From positions 217,705 to 281,704 of the forward strand of contig DFZK01000015.1 in NCBI GenBank assembly GCA_002382085.1: a stretch of 64,000 bases of DNA, given 5' to 3'. Positions 35,365-44,240 of this stretch are shown piece after piece. The stretch comes from Sulfurospirillum sp. UBA4058 (GTDB lineage: Bacteria; Campylobacterota; Campylobacteria; Campylobacterales; Sulfurospirillaceae). Made by a program: the position numbers and the translations under genes. Below the pieces are notes generated by a model. That model made no database searches. It had not been told where the DNA came from and saw nothing but the letters and a program-made list of their open reading frames with translations. Within the stretch, counting starts at the first letter, position 1. Each line of letters begins with the position of its first letter.

Positions 35365-35387
35365 GCTTTACATGTAAAGGAATAACA

Positions 35388-36860
35388 ATGTCATGGACGA
35401 GTGAGCGATTTGCACGGATCAAAGCGTGGGAAGCATCACGTGAATTTGAAGATTTTATCGATGACGAAGCGATTCATCGCACGATCAATGCCGCAAAAAA
35501 TCCATCGAAAGAGCGTGTTTTAGAGATTATTGATAATGCTAGAAAAAATGCGACGACGGGGAAAATGCTCTCTCCCGAGGAGACGGCAATTCTTCTGAAC
35601 ATTACGGATAGCGCTTTATGGGACGAAGTTTTTAAAGCGGCAACGTATATCAAAGAAGAGGTTTACGGCAACCGTATCGTCCTTTTTTCACCGCTGTATA
35701 TCTCCAATCCGTGTGTGAATAACTGTCAATACTGTGGTTTTAAATCTTCCAATGATGCAATGTCGAAAAAGACTTTAAATCACGAAGAACTCAGCGAAGA
35801 GATCAAAGCACTTTTAGACGCAGGGCAAAAACGCCTCATCGCCGTTTACGGGGAGCATCCAAAGAGTGATTATAAGTATATTGCCCAGAGCGTACGTACC
35901 ATTTATGAAACCAAAAAAGAGAACACCGAAATCAGACGCGTGAACATTAACGCCGCTCCGATGTTTGAAGAAGAGTACCAAGCCATTAAAGAAGAAGGTA
36001 TCGGAACGTACCAAGTCTTTCAAGAGACGTACCATAAAGCAACGTATGAGAAGATGCACCCTAAAGGCACGCTCAAAGGCGAGTACGACTGGCGTTTGTT
36101 TGCCTTGCATCGAGGACTCAAAGCAGGGCTTGACGATGTCGCGGTGGGCGTTTTATTCGGTTTGTACGATTGGAAGTTTGAGATGCTCGCCATGTTACAC
36201 CATGCGATGGATTTGGAACGCGTGTTCGGTATCGGTCCTCATACGATGTCGTTTCCGCGCATCAAGCGCACGTCCGATACCGATTTGAGCGAGTTTCCCT
36301 ATGCCATGAGCGATGAGGATTTTATGCGAGCCGTAGCCGTCATTCGCTTGATGTGTCCGTTTACGGGTATGATCTTAACGGCGCGTGAAGAGCCGGAACT
36401 CAGAGATGAAATGCTTAAAAAATGCGGCATCTCACAGATGGATGCGGGAACGAACATCGGTATCGGCGGTTATAAAAAACACGAAGAAGGAAACGACCTC
36501 TCGATTCAGCAGTTTGCCATCGGCGATCACCGCGGTATCGACGCATTTATCCTAAGCCTCATCAAAGAAGAACGTTTGCCCTCTTTTTGCACCTCCTGTT
36601 ACAGGGAAGGACGCACGGGATGCGACTTTATGCCATTAGCTAAAAATGCGAGCATCAAGCATTTGTGTATTCCTAACGGGATTTTGACCTTTAAAGAGTA
36701 TATGCGCGATTACGCGTCACCCGAAGTCAAACGCATCGGTGAGCGCATCATCATTCCTAAGTATCTTGGAATGTTACGCGACAATATGCCGCTTTTAGCC
36801 GACAAAGTCGAAGATATGCTTCACGGGCTAGAACACGGTAAAAATGACTGTCATTTGTAA
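35388..36860 (+). CDS. hydG: HydG, radical SAM tyrosine lyase for H-cluster assembly
   Basis: The 490-residue protein has the radical SAM motif CVNNCQYCGF (CX3CX2C, about residues 108-117) and a C-terminal extension with the auxiliary cluster motif CTSCYREGRTGCDF (about 404-417), both diagnostic of HydG. It splits tyrosine to give the CO and CN ligands of the H-cluster as an iron synthon. It is the first maturase gene of the run hydG-lyase-hydE-hydF. Confidence 0.95.
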   Translation: MSWTSERFARIKAWEASREFEDFIDDEAIHRTINAAKNPSKERVLEIIDNARKNATTGKMLSPEETAILLNITDSALWDEVFKAATYIKEEVYGNRIVLFSPLYISNPCVNNCQYCGFKSSNDAMSKKTLNHEELSEEIKALLDAGQKRLIAVYGEHPKSDYKYIAQSVRTIYETKKENTEIRRVNINAAPMFEEEYQAIKEEGIGTYQVFQETYHKATYEKMHPKGTLKGEYDWRLFALHRGLKAGLDDVAVGVLFGLYDWKFEMLAMLHHAMDLERVFGIGPHTMSFPRIKRTSDTDLSEFPYAMSDEDFMRAVAVIRLMCPFTGMILTAREEPELRDEMLKKCGISQMDAGTNIGIGGYKKHEEGNDLSIQQFAIGDHRGIDAFILSLIKEERLPSFCTSCYREGRTGCDFMPLAKNASIKHLCIPNGILTFKEYMRDYASPEVKRIGERIIIPKYLGMLRDNMPLLADKVEDMLHGLEHGKNDCHL

Positions 36861-36869
36861 GGAACGCGC

Positions 36870-38261
36870 GTGGGTTTTCGCATCGAACACGATCTTTTAG
36901 GAACAAGAGAGGTTCCGAGCGAAGCATATTACGGTATTCATACGCTTCGGGCATATGAGAATTTCCCCCTAAGCGGTTTACATGTCCATTCCAGATTGAT
37001 TCAAGCGTTGGCACAGGTTAAAAAAGCGTGTGCCGACGCCAATCAAAGATTAGGGTATCTGAAGGCTTCCAAAGCGAAAGCCATCATGCAAGCCTGCGAT
37101 GAGATGATAGCGGGCAGATGGCACAATAATATCATCGTCGATGCGTTGCAAGGCGGTGCCGGTACGTCGACGAACATGAACATGAACGAAGTCATCGCCA
37201 ATCGCGCCTTGGAAATCTTGGGGCATTGCAAAGGGGCGTACGAGGTGATTCATCCGCTCGACCACGTCAATCTACACCAATCCACTAACGATGTGTATCC
37301 TACCGCTTTGAAAGTCGCTTCGATAGCACTTTTGCAAGAACTGAGCGATGAGATCGCCAAACTTCAAGGCGCACTTCAAGATAAAGAAAAAGCGTTTAGT
37401 TCCGTGCTTAAAATGGCACGAACCGAGCTTCAAGACGCCGTTCCGATGAGTTTGGGTGCTAGTTTTGGAGCGTACGCCGAAGCGATCGCTAGAGATCGTT
37501 GGCGCGTTTTCAAGTCTATCGAACGTTTGAAAAACGTCAATCTCGGCGGCACGGCGATCGGGACGGGCATCGGTGCTCCTAAAAAGTATCTGTTTCTCGT
37601 TGTCGAGTGTTTGAAAGAGGTCAGCGATCTTCCCGTGGCGCGTTCTGAAAATTTGATCGATGCAACGCAAAATTGCGATATGTTTGTCGAAGTCAGCGGT
37701 ATTTTAAAAGCGCATGCGACCAATCTGTTTAAGATCGCTTCGGATCTCAGGCTTTTAGCCTCTGGCCCTCGTGCAGGGTTGGCGGAAATCTCTCTGCCTT
37801 CCGTGCAAGCGGGCTCTTCCATTATGGTCGGTAAAATCAATCCCGTGATTTGCGAAGCGGTCAACCAAGCGGCGATGAAAGTGATGGGCAACGACTTTTT
37901 GGTCTGCCAAGCGGCGCAAAACGGGCAACTCGAACTTAATGCTTTTATGCCCCTTTTAGCGCATGCTTTTTTAGAAAGTTTAACATTGCTTAAAAATACG
38001 GTTCTTATGTTTCGCGAAAAAGCGATCGAGGGCATTCAAGCGCATCCCGAACGCACCCTTTCTCAGGTTTTAAATTCCAGCGGTTGTTTGGTTGCGCTCT
38101 TAGATGTCCTAGGGTATGAAAACGCTACCAAGCTCGCTTTAGCTTTACATGTAAACCCGAATCTAACGCTCAAAGAGCTGCTGAAACGTGAAACGACCTT
38201 GTGCGAGGACGACATCGAGGCTCTTTTATCTCCGTCTCGTTTGATTGCGTTAGGACGATAG
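36870..38261 (+). CDS. Aspartase/fumarase-family lyase inside the hydrogenase maturation operon
   Basis: The 463-residue protein begins at GTG 36870 (GFRIEHDLLGTREVPSEAYYGIHTLRAYENFPLSG), the aspartate ammonia-lyase opening. It has the family loop GSSIMVGKINPVICEAVNQ (about residue 310), a variant in which Val replaces the usual Pro after Met, and TNMNMNEVIANRA near 105. The catalytic Ser is within GSS. It would release ammonia and fumarate from aspartate. A similar gene is found in the hyd operon of Shewanella, so a role in supplying nitrogen for the H-cluster bridge is possible. It sits 9 nt after hydG and abuts hydE. Confidence 0.82.
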   Translation: MGFRIEHDLLGTREVPSEAYYGIHTLRAYENFPLSGLHVHSRLIQALAQVKKACADANQRLGYLKASKAKAIMQACDEMIAGRWHNNIIVDALQGGAGTSTNMNMNEVIANRALEILGHCKGAYEVIHPLDHVNLHQSTNDVYPTALKVASIALLQELSDEIAKLQGALQDKEKAFSSVLKMARTELQDAVPMSLGASFGAYAEAIARDRWRVFKSIERLKNVNLGGTAIGTGIGAPKKYLFLVVECLKEVSDLPVARSENLIDATQNCDMFVEVSGILKAHATNLFKIASDLRLLASGPRAGLAEISLPSVQAGSSIMVGKINPVICEAVNQAAMKVMGNDFLVCQAAQNGQLELNAFMPLLAHAFLESLTLLKNTVLMFREKAIEGIQAHPERTLSQVLNSSGCLVALLDVLGYENATKLALALHVNPNLTLKELLKRETTLCEDDIEALLSPSRLIALGR

Positions 38262-39329
38262 ATGGATAAGATCGCCCAAGCCGCAATGACGCATGATCTT
38301 GACCGTGAAGCATTGGTGGAAATTTTACGTTCCGATCGTTATGACGAAGCCCTTTTCAATGCCGCCGATCAAATACGTGAACGTTATGTCGGCAACGACG
38401 TACATCTCAAAGGATTATTGGAATTTTCCAACATATGTACGCGTACCTGTTATTATTGCGGTTTGAGAGCGGCAAATCGTTCGATTAAACGGTATCAACT
38501 GAGTGTTGAAGAAATTTTAGAATTTGCGAAAAAGGCGATCGAGTACGGGTATAAAACCATCGTTTTACAATCGGGCGAAAGTAACGTTTACGCATGCGAA
38601 ACGATGTGTGACATCATCGCTTCCATTCGCGCGCTAGGGGCTACCGTGACGCTCAGCTTAGGCGAAAAAAGCGAAGCGGAGTATAGGGCGTATAAAGAAG
38701 CGGGAGCCAATCGCTATTTATTACGTATCGAAACGACCGATAGGGAACTTTATCGGTCCTTGCACCCTCGTATGAGTTTTGAAAACCGTTTGAACTGCCT
38801 TCATACCTTGCAAGCGTTGGGGTATGAAACGGGAAGCGGTTCCTTGGTCGGTTTACCGCAACAGAGTCTGACGTCGTTAGCAAACGACCTGCTTTTTTTC
38901 AAACGTTCGGATTTTGATATGATCGGCATCGGTCCTTTTATTCCCGGCGAAAACACGCCGCTTGCGCAGGCAAAAGGCGGAGCGTTTAAGACGGCATTGA
39001 AGATGACGGCACTGGTGAGGCTCTTGCTTCCCAAAGTCAATATCCCTGCCACGACGGCGATGGAAACACTCAATCCAGACGGTCGCGCTATTGCCTTACG
39101 AAGCGGTGCGAACGTCGTGATGCCCGTGATTACCGAGGGCGAATACCGAGCACTCTATCGTTTGTATCCGGGCAAAGTGTGCATCGACGATACGCCAAAG
39201 CAGTGTCGTTGGTGTATCTCTGGGAAAATCATCGCCATGGGGCGAGGGATTGCGAGCGGTAACGGCGATAGCGAACGCTTTATCGCCCGACAAGAAGAAC
39301 AAAGGAGTTTTTATGACGCAAACGCCTAA
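38262..39329 (+). CDS. hydE: HydE, radical SAM H-cluster maturase
   Basis: The 355-residue protein has the radical SAM triad CTRTCYYCGLRAAN (about residues 58-71). Further matches to HydE are LQSGESNVYACETMCDII and IGPFIPGENTPLAQA. HydE acts after HydG on the iron synthon to build the dinuclear cluster precursor. The final cysteines (CIDDTPKQCRWCISGK) suggest an accessory cluster site near residue 305. It starts directly after the lyase stop and overlaps hydF by 17 nt. Confidence 0.93.
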   Translation: MDKIAQAAMTHDLDREALVEILRSDRYDEALFNAADQIRERYVGNDVHLKGLLEFSNICTRTCYYCGLRAANRSIKRYQLSVEEILEFAKKAIEYGYKTIVLQSGESNVYACETMCDIIASIRALGATVTLSLGEKSEAEYRAYKEAGANRYLLRIETTDRELYRSLHPRMSFENRLNCLHTLQALGYETGSGSLVGLPQQSLTSLANDLLFFKRSDFDMIGIGPFIPGENTPLAQAKGGAFKTALKMTALVRLLLPKVNIPATTAMETLNPDGRAIALRSGANVVMPVITEGEYRALYRLYPGKVCIDDTPKQCRWCISGKIIAMGRGIASGNGDSERFIARQEEQRSFYDANA

Positions 39330-40539
39330 AGGATTACGCTTACATGTAGGACTTTTCGGTCGCCGTAACGTGGGCAAATCTTCCCTGATGAATCTCATCA
39401 CCGATCAAGCGATGTCGATCGTTTCCGAAACACCGGGTACGACGACCGATCCCGTGGAAAAAACGATGGAAATTCAACCCTTGGGACCCGTTGTTTTCAT
39501 CGATACCGCAGGGATTGACGACGAGGGGAGTTTGGGCGAAGCGCGCATCAAACAGACTTTACATGTAATGCAAAAAATAGACATAGCGATTTTAGTCGTT
39601 GAGCCTAATTATTGGGGTTCTTTTGAGGAAAAATTAACGGAATTGTTTCGGGAAAAAGCGATTGCGTTTATGGTCGTCTGCACTAAAATAGACCAAGATA
39701 TCCCACAAGAGCCGTTTATGCAAACAGTGCGTGAACACGCCGCTACGTGGCTTGAAATGAGTGCTAAAACGGGCGAGAATAAAGAACGTTTCTTTGAAAA
39801 AATCCAAGAAATTATCCCCGCATCGTGGATCAAACAACCCTCTCTTTTAGGTGACTTGGTCGGCGAGGGCGATGTGATCGTTCTTGTCGTTCCCATTGAC
39901 CTGCAAGCACCCAAAGGGCGTTTGATTTTGCCTCAAGTGCAAGCGATTCGCGATATTTTAGACCATGACGCCTGTTGCCTTGTCGTAAAAGAGCGAGAAC
40001 TAAGCTACATGTTAAACCAACTCAAGTCGCCTCCGAAGCTTGTCGTGTGCGATTCGCAATGTGTTTTAAAAACGGTTGCCGATACGCCAAAAAACGTAAA
40101 AGTGACGACCTTTTCGATTTTGATGGCACGGCTTAAAGGCGATTTGAACACGCTCAGTCAAGGAGCTAGGATGATTCACTCACTTCAAAACGGCGATAAA
40201 GTGCTCATCGCCGAAGCCTGTACGCACCATGCTTTAGAAGATGATATCGGCAGGGTAAAAATTCCACGCTGGCTCAGGCAGTATAGCGGACTTGATTTGG
40301 TGATTGAGCATTGCAGCGGCAAAGATTATCCCGCCAATATCGCGGACTACAAGCTTATTATTCATTGCGGCGCGTGTACGCTCAACCGTCAAGGGATGCT
40401 CTCACGACTGAACGAAGCGCAAAAAGCAGGCGTTGCGATTACCAATTACGGGATTGCTATCTCGGTACTTCAAGGTGTTTTGCATCGTTCTCTAGAGCCG
40501 TTTCCGCTTGCGTTAATGGCATACGACGACAAGGAGTAA
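39313..40539 (+). CDS. hydF: HydF, GTPase scaffold for H-cluster assembly
   Basis: The protein has 408 residues from ATG 39313 (ribosome site AAAGGAG at 39301). The N-terminal GTPase has P-loop GRRNVGKSS, DTAGIDDEG and a TKID-type base motif. The C-terminal cluster-binding ligands are CTH (about residue 303) and HCGAC (about 352), the CxH...HCxxC set of HydF. It carries the diiron subcluster and delivers it to HydA. An in-frame ATG at 39250 lies within hydE and is less likely. Confidence 0.93.
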   Translation: MTQTPKGLRLHVGLFGRRNVGKSSLMNLITDQAMSIVSETPGTTTDPVEKTMEIQPLGPVVFIDTAGIDDEGSLGEARIKQTLHVMQKIDIAILVVEPNYWGSFEEKLTELFREKAIAFMVVCTKIDQDIPQEPFMQTVREHAATWLEMSAKTGENKERFFEKIQEIIPASWIKQPSLLGDLVGEGDVIVLVVPIDLQAPKGRLILPQVQAIRDILDHDACCLVVKERELSYMLNQLKSPPKLVVCDSQCVLKTVADTPKNVKVTTFSILMARLKGDLNTLSQGARMIHSLQNGDKVLIAEACTHHALEDDIGRVKIPRWLRQYSGLDLVIEHCSGKDYPANIADYKLIIHCGACTLNRQGMLSRLNEAQKAGVAITNYGIAISVLQGVLHRSLEPFPLALMAYDDKE

Positions 40540-40543
40540 GCCT

Positions 40544-40741
40544 ATGACCCGATGTATTCAACCGCCAAAAATTAGAAAAAAACGAGTCAGTGTCTTTGAT
40601 CTTTACAAAGAGCAAATTATTGAGATGTTACGCTACAAAAGCAGTGTTCCTTTTATTGCCAGAGAAATTAATAAAGAGGGCAAAGTAGAGGTTAGTGCAT
40701 CCGGTCTGATGGCATACATTAAACGCGAAAACTTATTGTAA
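40544..40741 (+). CDS. 65-residue helix-turn-helix-like protein behind hydF
   Basis: This small basic protein starts 4 nt after hydF with AAGGAG at 40531-40536, so it is probably translated. The C-terminal half (FIAREINKEGKVEVSASGLM, ending YIKRENLL) resembles the helix-turn-helix of small resolvase- or transposase-type repressors. It might be a regulator of the hydrogenase operon or a remnant of a larger DNA-binding protein. I know no assigned function. It is the last gene before a 370-bp AT-rich spacer. Confidence 0.6.
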   Translation: MTRCIQPPKIRKKRVSVFDLYKEQIIEMLRYKSSVPFIAREINKEGKVEVSASGLMAYIKRENLL

Positions 40742-41112
40742 ACGAGGATAGCAAAACAAGCAGGTATTATCAACTATTGTAACATAAATGGCTCCTCAGC
40801 TTTTTATAGAGTTTCAAACAATGATCAAGCCGCTCTTTACCGCTTTTCTCAACGAGCAATTTGGGTTATATTCATCTCATAATATTTTACATCTTATTAA
40901 ATATTATTTATTTTTAATTTATAATAAAGTTGTATTTCAATAATATTAATATAAAGTTAGTCTTAATATTAACTGTTTAATAAGTGTATTTTTTTATACA
41001 ATCCTTAAAAAAGTTATCACGATACGCTATTCTCATGCTATAAATTTATTGTAATATTTTTTTTATAAATATAATATTCTAATATAAGATATTGTTAAAA
41101 AAGGGGGAATTG
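40742..41112 (+). promoter_or_regulatory. AT-rich promoter region of the chelatase/TonB locus
   Basis: No gene is seen. The region has TAATATTA runs at about 40940-40975 and an AGTTA...TTAACT dyad near 40956-40976. A TATAAT-containing stretch lies near 41068-41075, ahead of the ribosome site GGGGG at 41103-41107. No clear Fur box (GATAATGATAATCATTATC type) was found, though AT-rich Fur sites of this phylum are hard to see by eye. Confidence 0.45.
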
Positions 41113-43302
41113 GTGCAAAAATCTCTTAATGTCATACTGTTATTTTCGGTAGCCTGTTGTATTGCAATAGCGCAAGATAATACCTTAGATCCAGTTATTA
41201 CAACAGCAACAAGGACGGAAATCAGTGTTGATGAAGCTCCAGGGAGTGTGACTGTCATCACAAAAGATGAAATCAATACACTACCTGCAAATAATCTTAA
41301 AGACGTTCTAGGTTCCGTTGAGGGAGTGCGCGTTAAAGAGTCTAAAGGACTTATGGATTCAACTCCATTGATTGTCATTAGAGGTATTCCTAAACAATCA
41401 CGTACTTTGCTGATGCTTGATGGTATTCCTTTAAATGATTCGTATTCAGGAGGTGCAAGCTTTGCATCCGCTTTAAATCCTGAAGATATTGAACAAATTG
41501 AAATTGTGCGAGGTCCTTTTTCAAGTTTATATGGTAGTAATGCTATGGGTGGAGCTATTAACTTTATAACATCCATACCAAAAGAACCGGAGTTTAAAGC
41601 CAGTGTTGGTTATGGCGATGCCTTTGATGAAGGAAAAGCCAATAAGGGTGTTAAACAAACCTATGTTTCCGGTGCAGGTGCAGTCAATGATAAACTACGT
41701 GTCAAATTATCTTACGGTGCAACACGAACCGATGGCTATCTTTCGGATGATGTCATCAGTTCAGGTACAACGGCTCCTACTGGAACGACAGGTGCTGTAA
41801 AAACTTCGACAACATCGGGTGCTACACGTTATATCTTGGGAAATAAGGGTTATAACTATTGGGAAAGCGATGATGTTAAATTTAAAGCTCAATATGATAT
41901 GACCGATGCTGATCGTTTAGATGCAACCTTTATGTATCAAAATTATAAATACGGATATGACAATCCAGAAACGTATCTTAAAAATGCATCCGGACAAAGT
42001 GTTTATTTACCGAGTCAATATTCTTATTTATCGGGCATAGGAGATTTTGACCAATTTATTTATGCTCTTGGTTATTCCCATCAATTCACTATGTCTAAAT
42101 TATCGCTTAATTATTCCTATCTTACGTCAGATGGCGGTTATACGACGCCCAAAACAGGAGCGTTATTAAGCGGTGGGGCAGGGGAATCAACACCCGGTAC
42201 AAAAGAAAGTCATAATATTGATTTATTGTATGATATTGGACTGAATGATGCCAACACCCTTTTACTAGGCACTCAATATCGCCTCCAAGAAGCAACAAGC
42301 AAGACTTATAACATTTCTAACTGGAAAGATTTGGACAGTAAAACGAGCCTGAAAGATGACGTGGGTGGAAAAAGTAGAACTTTTGCCGTGCTGAGTGATT
42401 TAAAAAGTGATTTGACGCAAACACTCTCAAGTACTATCGGGTTTCGTTATGACTGGTGGAAAGGGTATGACGGTTATTCTAAAGATTACGTGACACCTGC
42501 CAATACCTTTGATCCACAAGATAGCTCAGCCGGTAGCTTTTCGCCCAAAGCCTCACTCGCCTGGGAAGCTATTGACGGTACAACATTCAAAACCTCCATT
42601 GGTAAAGCGTTTCATGCTCCTGACGTCTATAACCTTTATAAAAAATGGAGTTCCGGAACAACGTATTACTTCCCCAATCCAAATTTAAAGCCTGAAAAGA
42701 GTACATCGTATGATGTAGGTGTTGAACAATACGTTGTCAATAAAGGTTTGTTAAAAATTTATTGGTTTCACAATGAAATTACGGACATGATTTATTCGAA
42801 AACATCAACAGATGCGTCACTCAATAGTAACTCTAATAATCGCCGCGATACCATTAACGCAGGAAAAGCAGAAACGAAAGGATATGAAATATCCTATAAA
42901 CAGCCACTTGTTAATGGCTTTGATGTAACCACTAACTGCACAAAAACCTTTAGTAAAATGCTAGAAAATGAGTCTGCTCCTGATTCTGTCGGTAAGCAAT
43001 TAACGGATATCCCACGGGATATGTATAGCATCATATTAGGCTATGATGAGGGAAAATGGTTTGGTAGTTTAGGTGCCGAATATGCCTCAAAAGTTTACAA
43101 TACTGATACCAATACCGATACGGTAAAAGGTGTCATTGGCTCTTACGATGCTTATACCGTGTGGAATACCAAAGTTGGTTATCGTATCACCAAAAATGTG
43201 GATGTCTCTTTATCCGTTAATAACTTATTTGACAAAGAATATTATAGCTACTATCGTGCACAAGGGATATCATGGTTTGCACGAATTGATACAAAATTCT
43301 AA
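41113..43302 (+). CDS. TonB-dependent outer-membrane receptor (BtuB/HmuR-like)
   Basis: The protein has 729 residues from GTG 41113 (GGGGG ribosome site 5 nt upstream); an in-frame TTG at 41092 would precede the ribosome site. The order is a signal peptide (about 1-20, ending AIAQ), a TonB-box-like start (LDPVITTATRTE), a plug (IRGIPKQSRTLLMLDGIPLND..GPFSSLYGSNAMGGAINFIT) and a barrel ending FARIDTKF. FHAP (near residue 500) and NPNLKPE (about 520) resemble the FRAP/NPNL box of haem receptors, which also occurs in others. It imports a scarce large ligand, probably a tetrapyrrole or metallophore, into the periplasm, where the binding protein encoded next (1-nt overlap) takes over. Confidence 0.88.
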   Translation: MQKSLNVILLFSVACCIAIAQDNTLDPVITTATRTEISVDEAPGSVTVITKDEINTLPANNLKDVLGSVEGVRVKESKGLMDSTPLIVIRGIPKQSRTLLMLDGIPLNDSYSGGASFASALNPEDIEQIEIVRGPFSSLYGSNAMGGAINFITSIPKEPEFKASVGYGDAFDEGKANKGVKQTYVSGAGAVNDKLRVKLSYGATRTDGYLSDDVISSGTTAPTGTTGAVKTSTTSGATRYILGNKGYNYWESDDVKFKAQYDMTDADRLDATFMYQNYKYGYDNPETYLKNASGQSVYLPSQYSYLSGIGDFDQFIYALGYSHQFTMSKLSLNYSYLTSDGGYTTPKTGALLSGGAGESTPGTKESHNIDLLYDIGLNDANTLLLGTQYRLQEATSKTYNISNWKDLDSKTSLKDDVGGKSRTFAVLSDLKSDLTQTLSSTIGFRYDWWKGYDGYSKDYVTPANTFDPQDSSAGSFSPKASLAWEAIDGTTFKTSIGKAFHAPDVYNLYKKWSSGTTYYFPNPNLKPEKSTSYDVGVEQYVVNKGLLKIYWFHNEITDMIYSKTSTDASLNSNSNNRRDTINAGKAETKGYEISYKQPLVNGFDVTTNCTKTFSKMLENESAPDSVGKQLTDIPRDMYSIILGYDEGKWFGSLGAEYASKVYNTDTNTDTVKGVIGSYDAYTVWNTKVGYRITKNVDVSLSVNNLFDKEYYSYYRAQGISWFARIDTKF

Positions 43303-44240
43303 TGTTAAAGTTTAGCCTTTTTGTTTCTTTAGCTCTTTCGTCTATCTATGCGCAACCTTTGATTTTAAAGGATGCGCTAGATCGTGAAGTGATCATTGAA
43401 AAAGTGCCTGTAAACTCAGCTGTCTATATGACATATTATGAAGCGATTCCTGCGCTGAATGCTTGGGAAAAAGTAGTTGGTATTAATCGTTTTGCGTACA
43501 AAAATGAGTTAATGAACGCAAGTCATCTAAATCTTCAATCCATTCCATCGCCTGGAACGGGTTCTGAAGTCAATATCGAAACGATGCTTCGCTTAAAACC
43601 TGACGTTGTATTTACATGGACATATAAGCCTGATCTTGTCACGTTCATGCACGATAAAGGCTTACATGTCATTGCCTTTGATCCTAAAAAGCTTGATGAT
43701 GTTTACCGTGATCTAAGGGTGCAAGGAGTTTTACTGGGTAAAAGTGATGAGGCAGAAAAAAGTATTGTCAAAACCAAAAACCTTTTTGCACTCATTGATG
43801 CGCGTTTAAAACAGGTAAAGCAACCTAAAACGATTATCTGGACATGGTCAAAGCCTACAAAAATAGCAGGTGGAGATGGTGTGATGTCCGATGTCTTGAA
43901 ACGATTAGGCGTTTATCATCCAGGAGATAGTTTTGGGAGCATCAATCCTGAAATTAGTTTAGAAAAAATTGTTCGTATCAACCCTGATGTGATTATCATT
44001 TGGGGAAGTGCGAAGTATTCTGCGGAAGATTTGCTCAATGATCCACAATGGCGCACCATCAAAGCGATCAAAAACAAACAAGTTTTTAAGGCACCTGATT
44101 GGGGTTCTTGGAGTCCTAGAGTGGCGCTTTTAGCTCTTTGGAGTGCTGCTAAAATTTATCCTGAACTTTTTACTGAGCATGAAGTGACTACCTTGATGAA
44201 AAATTTTAATCAAGAAGTATTTGGAGTGCCAACACTATGA
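43302..44240 (+). CDS. Periplasmic binding protein of the FecB/BtuF/HmuT class
   Basis: The 312-residue protein has a signal peptide (about 1-17) and the two-lobed PeriplBP_2 fold: MLRLKPDVVFTWTYKPDLV in lobe one, and IVRINPDVIIIWGSAKYSAEDLL in lobe two. It delivers the imported ligand to the permease encoded next (4-nt overlap). Tyr and His residues near the lobe boundary (VYMTYYEA) might bind a metal complex; the ligand is not certain. It is closest in type to haem, cobalamin and siderophore binding proteins. Confidence 0.85.
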   Translation: MLKFSLFVSLALSSIYAQPLILKDALDREVIIEKVPVNSAVYMTYYEAIPALNAWEKVVGINRFAYKNELMNASHLNLQSIPSPGTGSEVNIETMLRLKPDVVFTWTYKPDLVTFMHDKGLHVIAFDPKKLDDVYRDLRVQGVLLGKSDEAEKSIVKTKNLFALIDARLKQVKQPKTIIWTWSKPTKIAGGDGVMSDVLKRLGVYHPGDSFGSINPEISLEKIVRINPDVIIIWGSAKYSAEDLLNDPQWRTIKAIKNKQVFKAPDWGSWSPRVALLALWSAAKIYPELFTEHEVTTLMKNFNQEVFGVPTL

